DNA from: Dehalococcoidia bacterium
Lineage (GTDB): Bacteria > Chloroflexota > Dehalococcoidia > SZUA-161
Length of the DNA: 7,635 bases
Direction of reading: 5' to 3'
Assembly: GCA_004376205.1 (NCBI GenBank)
Contig: SOKG01000048.1
Span: forward strand, 1-7,635
The notes beneath the pieces are model-generated. The model saw nothing but the letters and a program-made list of their open reading frames with translations, was not told where the DNA came from and did not search any database. A program made the translations under genes and the position numbers. Positions 4,929 to 7,635 of this stretch are shown here, piece after piece; the first letter of the stretch is position 1, and the number at the start of each line of letters is the position of its first letter.

Positions 4929-6104
4929 GTGAAACTACTGGTTATAGGTTGTGGACAATGCGGCGGCAGGATTGCCGATGAGTTTGCCCGGCTGAATAGA
5001 AGGGCACACCTTCAACGTGGGCTTGAGATCATCACTGGCGCCTTCGCCATCAACACAGATATTGCTGATTTAAGCGGACTAACCACTATAGAGCCTGATT
5101 ACCGTCACAGAATCCTCATCGGAGGTCGAACGACTAGCGGTCGCGGGGTAGGCAAAATAAATGAACTTGGTGCGGAGGTAGCTAGAGAAGATGCCGACAT
5201 TATCATGGATGCTATAAGAACAGCACGACGATTCCCTGAGACAGATGCCTTCTTATTGATCGCCGGCGCTGCCGGTGGCACTGGCTCGGGAGCAATACCA
5301 ATACTAACACAACAGTTAAAAGAGCAGTATTTCGAAAAACCGTTATATAATCTCATTGTCCTTCCTTTTAGGCATGAAGAGAGAACAGAGGCAAGAGCTA
5401 TTTATAACTCAGCCACATGCCTTAAATCTGCCTATTCAGTGGCTGATGCGATATTTCTTATCGATAATCAAAGGTATATTAAGAAAAAGTCCTCGATTGC
5501 AAGCAACCTAGCCAATATTAACGCCCTAGCAGTTGCGCCGTTCTACAATTTACTTTGCGCTGGCGAAGAGAAAAAGCCCAAATACATCGGGTCAAGGGTG
5601 GTCGACGCCGGAGACATAATACAGACTCTCGTAGGATGGACAGTAATAGGCTCTGGCAAATCGCAAATACCACGAATCAGATTTCCCCTTAAATTGAAGC
5701 GTCATTTCACGAAGAAGGCCACTGAAAGCCAAAGGGGAGTTCAAGCGACGGACGAAGCCATAGGTTGGTTATCACTCAAGTGCAACCCTATAGATTCAAA
5801 GAGGGCGCTATATCTCCTCTCTGCGCCGTCCGAGGAAATGAATATGGAGATGATTAGGGAAATCGGAACCCATCTAAGAAAGATGGCCCCAGAGGCTGTA
5901 ATCAGGGGCGGCGATTATCCCAGAGAAAAAGGCTCACTGGAAGTCACTATAATCCTGTCTGAACTTTACGATGTGGGAAAAGTCATGGACTACTTTGCTA
6001 GAACGCTTGAACTTATTCATGCTGCCAAAGGGGATCAGGAAGCAATAGAGCGCGAACGTAGAGGAATTGAAGTCGACTTCAAGGACATACCATCGTTACT
6101 ATAA
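4929..6104 (+). CDS. Tubulin/FtsZ-superfamily GTPase (CetZ/FtsZ-like)
   Basis: A 391-residue cytoskeletal GTPase expected to assemble into filaments when GTP-bound. The N-terminus VIGCGQCGGRIADEF matches the first phosphate loop, with GQCG as in tubulin. Later loops are NTD (42-44, T2), GGRTTSGRGVG (65-75, T3), the signature GAAGGTGSG (113-121, T4) and VVDAGDI (224-230, T7). T7 keeps both acidic residues (Asp226, Asp229) needed to trigger hydrolysis in the next subunit, with Val instead of the usual Asn. Residues from about 255 form the C-terminal domain. The chain ends EVDFKDIPSLL, close to the DIPxFL tail by which FtsZ binds FtsA, ZipA or SepF. The start is GTG 4929, set by an AAGGTGG site and the N-terminal phosphate loop. 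It is not canonical FtsZ (GQCG instead of GGGGxN). It is more likely an accessory paralogue acting in shape, division or membrane organisation. Confidence 0.9.
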   Translation: MKLLVIGCGQCGGRIADEFARLNRRAHLQRGLEIITGAFAINTDIADLSGLTTIEPDYRHRILIGGRTTSGRGVGKINELGAEVAREDADIIMDAIRTARRFPETDAFLLIAGAAGGTGSGAIPILTQQLKEQYFEKPLYNLIVLPFRHEERTEARAIYNSATCLKSAYSVADAIFLIDNQRYIKKKSSIASNLANINALAVAPFYNLLCAGEEKKPKYIGSRVVDAGDIIQTLVGWTVIGSGKSQIPRIRFPLKLKRHFTKKATESQRGVQATDEAIGWLSLKCNPIDSKRALYLLSAPSEEMNMEMIREIGTHLRKMAPEAVIRGGDYPREKGSLEVTIILSELYDVGKVMDYFARTLELIHAAKGDQEAIERERRGIEVDFKDIPSLL

Positions 6105-6219
6105 TTAGCCAATCTTATCCTACTAGGGAGCAATGTATCAGTTCCCCTGTGATTTTGCCGACCAAAAAGGGGCCACCAGCAGTAGAATCAGCAAAACAGT
6201 TTCCCTGGTCTTCCCTTCC

Positions 6220-6978
6220 CTACCTTGTACCCCTAGCGTAGACTTTCCAAGCTTGCTCCACCATCTCATTGCGTACTTTCCGGACTTGCTCTATAGCCTC
6301 GTCACGGTCTCTTGAAGCCTGCCCTATACTCTCGTCACAGGCGTCCTTGGCTTGCTGTTCAGCCTTCTTATAGGCCTCCTCCAATTGCTTTTCGTTCTCC
6401 TTGTAGGCCTTCACCGCTTCCTTTTCAGCTTCCAAACAGGCCGTATAGACCTTTTCAGCTTCCAGATAGGCCGCATAGGCGCTCTCGGCTCGCCCTCGAA
6501 CCTCATCAACGGCTTTCACGGCTTGCTCTTTGGCTCTCTGATGGGCGTTCTCGGCTTGCTTTATAGCTTCGTCACGGGCTCTTAAGGCTTGCCTTATGCT
6601 CTCGTCACAGGCGTTCTTGGCTTGCTGTTCAGCCTTCTTATAGGCCTCCTCCAACTGCTTTTCGTTCTCCTTGTAGGCCTTCGCCACTTCCTTTTCAGCT
6701 TCCAGATAGGCCGCGTAGGCGCTCTCGGCTCGCCCTAGAACCTCAGCAAGGGGTTCGATAACCTGCTCTGGGACCTCAGCAACCGGTTCCACGGCTTGCT
6801 CTGGGACCTCAGCAGCGGGTTCCATGGCTTGCTCCGGGACCTCAGCAGGGGGTTCCACGGCTTGCTCTGGGACCTCAGCAACGGGCTCCATGGCTTGCTC
6901 TTGAGCTTTTTTACGCGCATTTTTAGCTTGCTCCGTAGTCTCCTCACGGACTTTTGATGCTCGCTCCTTTGGATTCAT
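6220..6978 (-). CDS. Ala/Glu/Lys-rich helical repeat (coiled-coil) protein
   Basis: A 252-residue soluble protein without signal peptide or membrane segment, family not recognised. Layout: a charged head (1-26); five 11-residue repeats of consensus EQAxEPxAEVP (27-81); then two long helical repeats. Repeat A starts at residue 82 and repeat B at 162. Both begin GRAESAYAAYLEAEK and contain AYKENEKQLEEAYKKAEQQA followed by ACDESI. Repeat B has an extra 10-residue unit (177-186) that duplicates part of the preceding one. DNA identity between the copies is about 95% in the core, so the duplication is recent. The chain should form long alpha-helices and coiled coils separated by a Pro-containing stalk. 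The start ATG 6978 has an AAAGGGGTG ribosome site. It converges on the tubulin-like gene and follows another helical repeat gene on the same strand. Cytoskeletal, cell-envelope-stalk or stress-protectant (LEA-like) roles are all possible. Confidence 0.8.
   Translation of the reverse strand: MNPKERASKVREETTEQAKNARKKAQEQAMEPVAEVPEQAVEPPAEVPEQAMEPAAEVPEQAVEPVAEVPEQVIEPLAEVLGRAESAYAAYLEAEKEVAKAYKENEKQLEEAYKKAEQQAKNACDESIRQALRARDEAIKQAENAHQRAKEQAVKAVDEVRGRAESAYAAYLEAEKVYTACLEAEKEAVKAYKENEKQLEEAYKKAEQQAKDACDESIGQASRDRDEAIEQVRKVRNEMVEQAWKVYARGTR
6331..6690. repeat. Pair of 90-bp direct repeats (6331-6420 and 6601-6690)
   Basis: The two 90-bp blocks, 270 bp apart, differ at four positions by eye (about 96% identity). 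They encode the AYKENEKQLEEAYKKAEQQA segment and its flanks. Flanking sequence on both sides is also repeated, less exactly: 6301-6330 with 6571-6600, and 6451-6508 with 6691-6748. Confidence 0.9.
6421..6480. repeat. 30-bp tandem duplication inside coiled-coil gene
   Basis: 6421-6450 and 6451-6480 both start CTTTTCAGCTTCCA and differ at only a few positions. The unit encodes about ten residues of the type YxAxLEAEKx and accounts for the 80- versus 90-residue spacing of the two long protein repeats. Confidence 0.8.
6736..6900. repeat. Five tandem 33-bp repeats (11-residue units)
   Basis: 165 bp made of five 33-bp units, recognisable on the plus strand by the recurring GGGACCTCAGCA and GGCTTGCTC. 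Each encodes EQAxEPxAEVP. The outer unit next to the long helical repeat is the most divergent (EQVIEPLAEVL), typical of array edges. Such arrays change copy number easily. Confidence 0.9.
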
Positions 6979-7104
6979 TAGGATACACCCCTTTCATAAA
7001 GTTTCATTCTTCCTTAACAGAGAGAAAATAACGGTGTTCACTATTTCTAAGCATTGGTTATCGGCATAGCTCCTCCTGCCATGATTGAGCTTGAAGTTTC
7101 CAAC

Positions 7105-7206
7105 CTATCGGACGGATAATGCATCTTCGATCTTTTCCTTTGTTCCGGCTTGCCTGGCATCCTTAGCTTCCTCGGTCTTTCACTTAATCTCCTCCCCGGC
7201 TGGCTA
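7105..7206 (-). pseudogene. Former C-terminal extension of the adjacent helical repeat gene, split by in-frame stops
   Basis: After the TAG at 7204-7206 the same frame continues with the same composition: PAGEEIK, TGA (7180-7182), then KTEEAKDARQAGTKEKIEDA, LSVR and TAG (7105-7107). The block ends with KIEDA, echoing EIEDA just before the first stop. At DNA level a 14-bp sequence, TGCATCTTCGATCT, recurs at 7120-7133 and 7207-7220. This suggests the gene was once about 33 codons longer and was shortened by nonsense mutations. Stop readthrough is a less likely alternative. Confidence 0.5.
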
Positions 7207-7635
7207 TGCATCTTCGATCTCTCCCTCAATGTCGGCTTCTTTGGCCTCCGGAGCTTCTTCGGCCTCCTCCTCGGCTTGTTTGGCTTTACTGAGCGCATAC
7301 ATTCTCGCTAGGAACTCTACGCGCGTTTCAATTTTCTCACTAGCCACCTCGGATGCTGTTGCTGCTGCCTCAGCAGTCTCTTTGGTCGCTTTGCCTATCT
7401 GCTCAGCCCTCCTTAGCCCTTCCCCAAATGCTCTCGCCGATGCCAAGGTAGCCTCCTTGGCCGCCTCGGCTGTTTCCTCAGCTCTGCTCATTGCTTCCTG
7501 GAATGCTCTTGTCGCTGCCTCAGCGGCTTCCCTGGCCGCTTGGCCTATCTCCTCAGCCCTAGCTATCGCTTCCTCGGATGCTCTTGTCGCCGCCTCAGCA
7601 GTCTCCTTGGCCGCTTGGCTTATCTCCTCAGCCCT
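7204..7635 (-). CDS. Ala/Glu-rich 25-residue-repeat helical protein (5' end outside window)
   Basis: The frame is open from the right edge to TAG 7204-7206, giving the last 143 residues. ATG 7489-7491 is internal to a repeat and is not the real start. Four successive 25-residue repeats are visible, each beginning RAE (RAEEISQAAKETAEAATRAS, then RAEEIGQAAREAAEAATRAF, RAEETAEAAKEATLASARAF and RAEQIGKATKETAEAAATAS). A unique tail follows with VEFLARMYALSKAK and a highly acidic end. Twenty-five residues equal 11+7+7, a period that suits a long amphipathic helix or shallow coiled coil. No cysteines, signal or membrane helix are seen in this part. Function is unknown. Apolipoprotein- or phasin-like lipid-surface binding, LEA-type protection or a filament scaffold are candidates. 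It lies upstream of, and probably in one operon with, the other helical repeat gene. Confidence 0.8.
   Translation of the reverse strand, partial: RAEEISQAAKETAEAATRASEEAIARAEEIGQAAREAAEAATRAFQEAMSRAEETAEAAKEATLASARAFGEGLRRAEQIGKATKETAEAAATASEVASEKIETRVEFLARMYALSKAKQAEEEAEEAPEAKEADIEGEIEDA
7336..7635. repeat. Four tandem 75-bp repeats (25-residue units)
   Basis: Units 7561-7635, 7486-7560, 7411-7485 and 7336-7410 share GCTGAGG and AAGCGGCC-like blocks on the minus strand. The two nearest the edge are the most alike and the innermost is the most diverged. The array probably continues beyond the window. Confidence 0.85.

Noticed and set aside
6312..6585. Plus-strand Arg/Pro-rich and Leu/Phe-rich open frames
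   Set aside because: They are shadows of the repetitive minus-strand coiled-coil gene; the repeats keep all frames open.
7047..7298. Minus-strand Lys/Arg/Pro-rich 83-residue frame
   Set aside because: It is an out-of-frame reading of the helical repeat gene and its decayed extension, with unnatural basic composition.
6220..7635. CRISPR-like or non-coding tandem array
   Set aside because: The repeats are multiples of three, differ mostly at silent or conservative positions and lie within long open frames, so they are coding repeats.

Overview
The window looks like an accessory, partly eroded stretch of a bacterial chromosome of roughly balanced base composition. No gene fixes the taxon. A bacterial tubulin/FtsZ-like GTPase, a tail-anchored zinc-ribbon protein, an OpuC-type osmoprotectant transporter remnant, a thermitase-like subtilase and a histone-deacetylase-family remnant together would fit Chloroflexota (Dehalococcoidia-like). 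That placement is inference and is weakly held.

Left part (1-2430): the window opens inside the N-terminal domain of a tyrosine recombinase that stops before its catalytic domain (2-295). An AT-rich control region follows (about 420-600), with a TTGACA/TACTAT promoter whose spacer is an almost complete 18-bp palindrome, then a terminator-like hairpin. Next is an apparently intact exported subtilisin-like protease (648-1739). Downstream lies the 3' half of a tRNA-Pro(GGG), 1951-2000, with encoded CCA. It has no 5' half and is the usual footprint of integration into a tRNA gene. The following 'empty' 430 bp hold a minus-strand remnant of a histone-deacetylase-family gene (2056-2305), broken by a one-base frameshift and cut at both ends.

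Middle part (2430-4246): an intact 243-residue alpha/beta hydrolase faces, tail to tail, a minus-strand open frame that is a relic of an osmoprotectant ABC transporter operon. It joins the C-terminal half of the ATPase, two CBS domains and the last ~90 residues of the substrate-binding protein. The Walker A half, the permease and most of the binding protein are gone. The integrase, tRNA, deacetylase and transporter remnants show that this side has been repeatedly cut by deletion and recombination.

Right part (4340-7635): intact genes with good signals. A 123-residue zinc-ribbon protein with a C-terminal membrane anchor (4441-4812) precedes a 391-residue tubulin/FtsZ-superfamily GTPase (4929-6104). 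The GTPase has its own promoter, with perfect -35 and -10 hexamers set among palindromes. It keeps the GTP-binding loops and T7-loop acidic residues and ends in DIPSLL, resembling the FtsZ C-terminal tail motif. Converging on it are two minus-strand genes for Ala/Glu/Lys-rich helical repeat proteins: one with five 11-residue repeats plus two long repeats (6220-6978), the other with four 25-residue repeats and running off the right edge (7204-7635). A possible reading is a small cytoskeletal module (filament-forming GTPase, membrane-anchored zinc-ribbon partner, coiled-coil proteins), but the functional link is inferred from proximity only.
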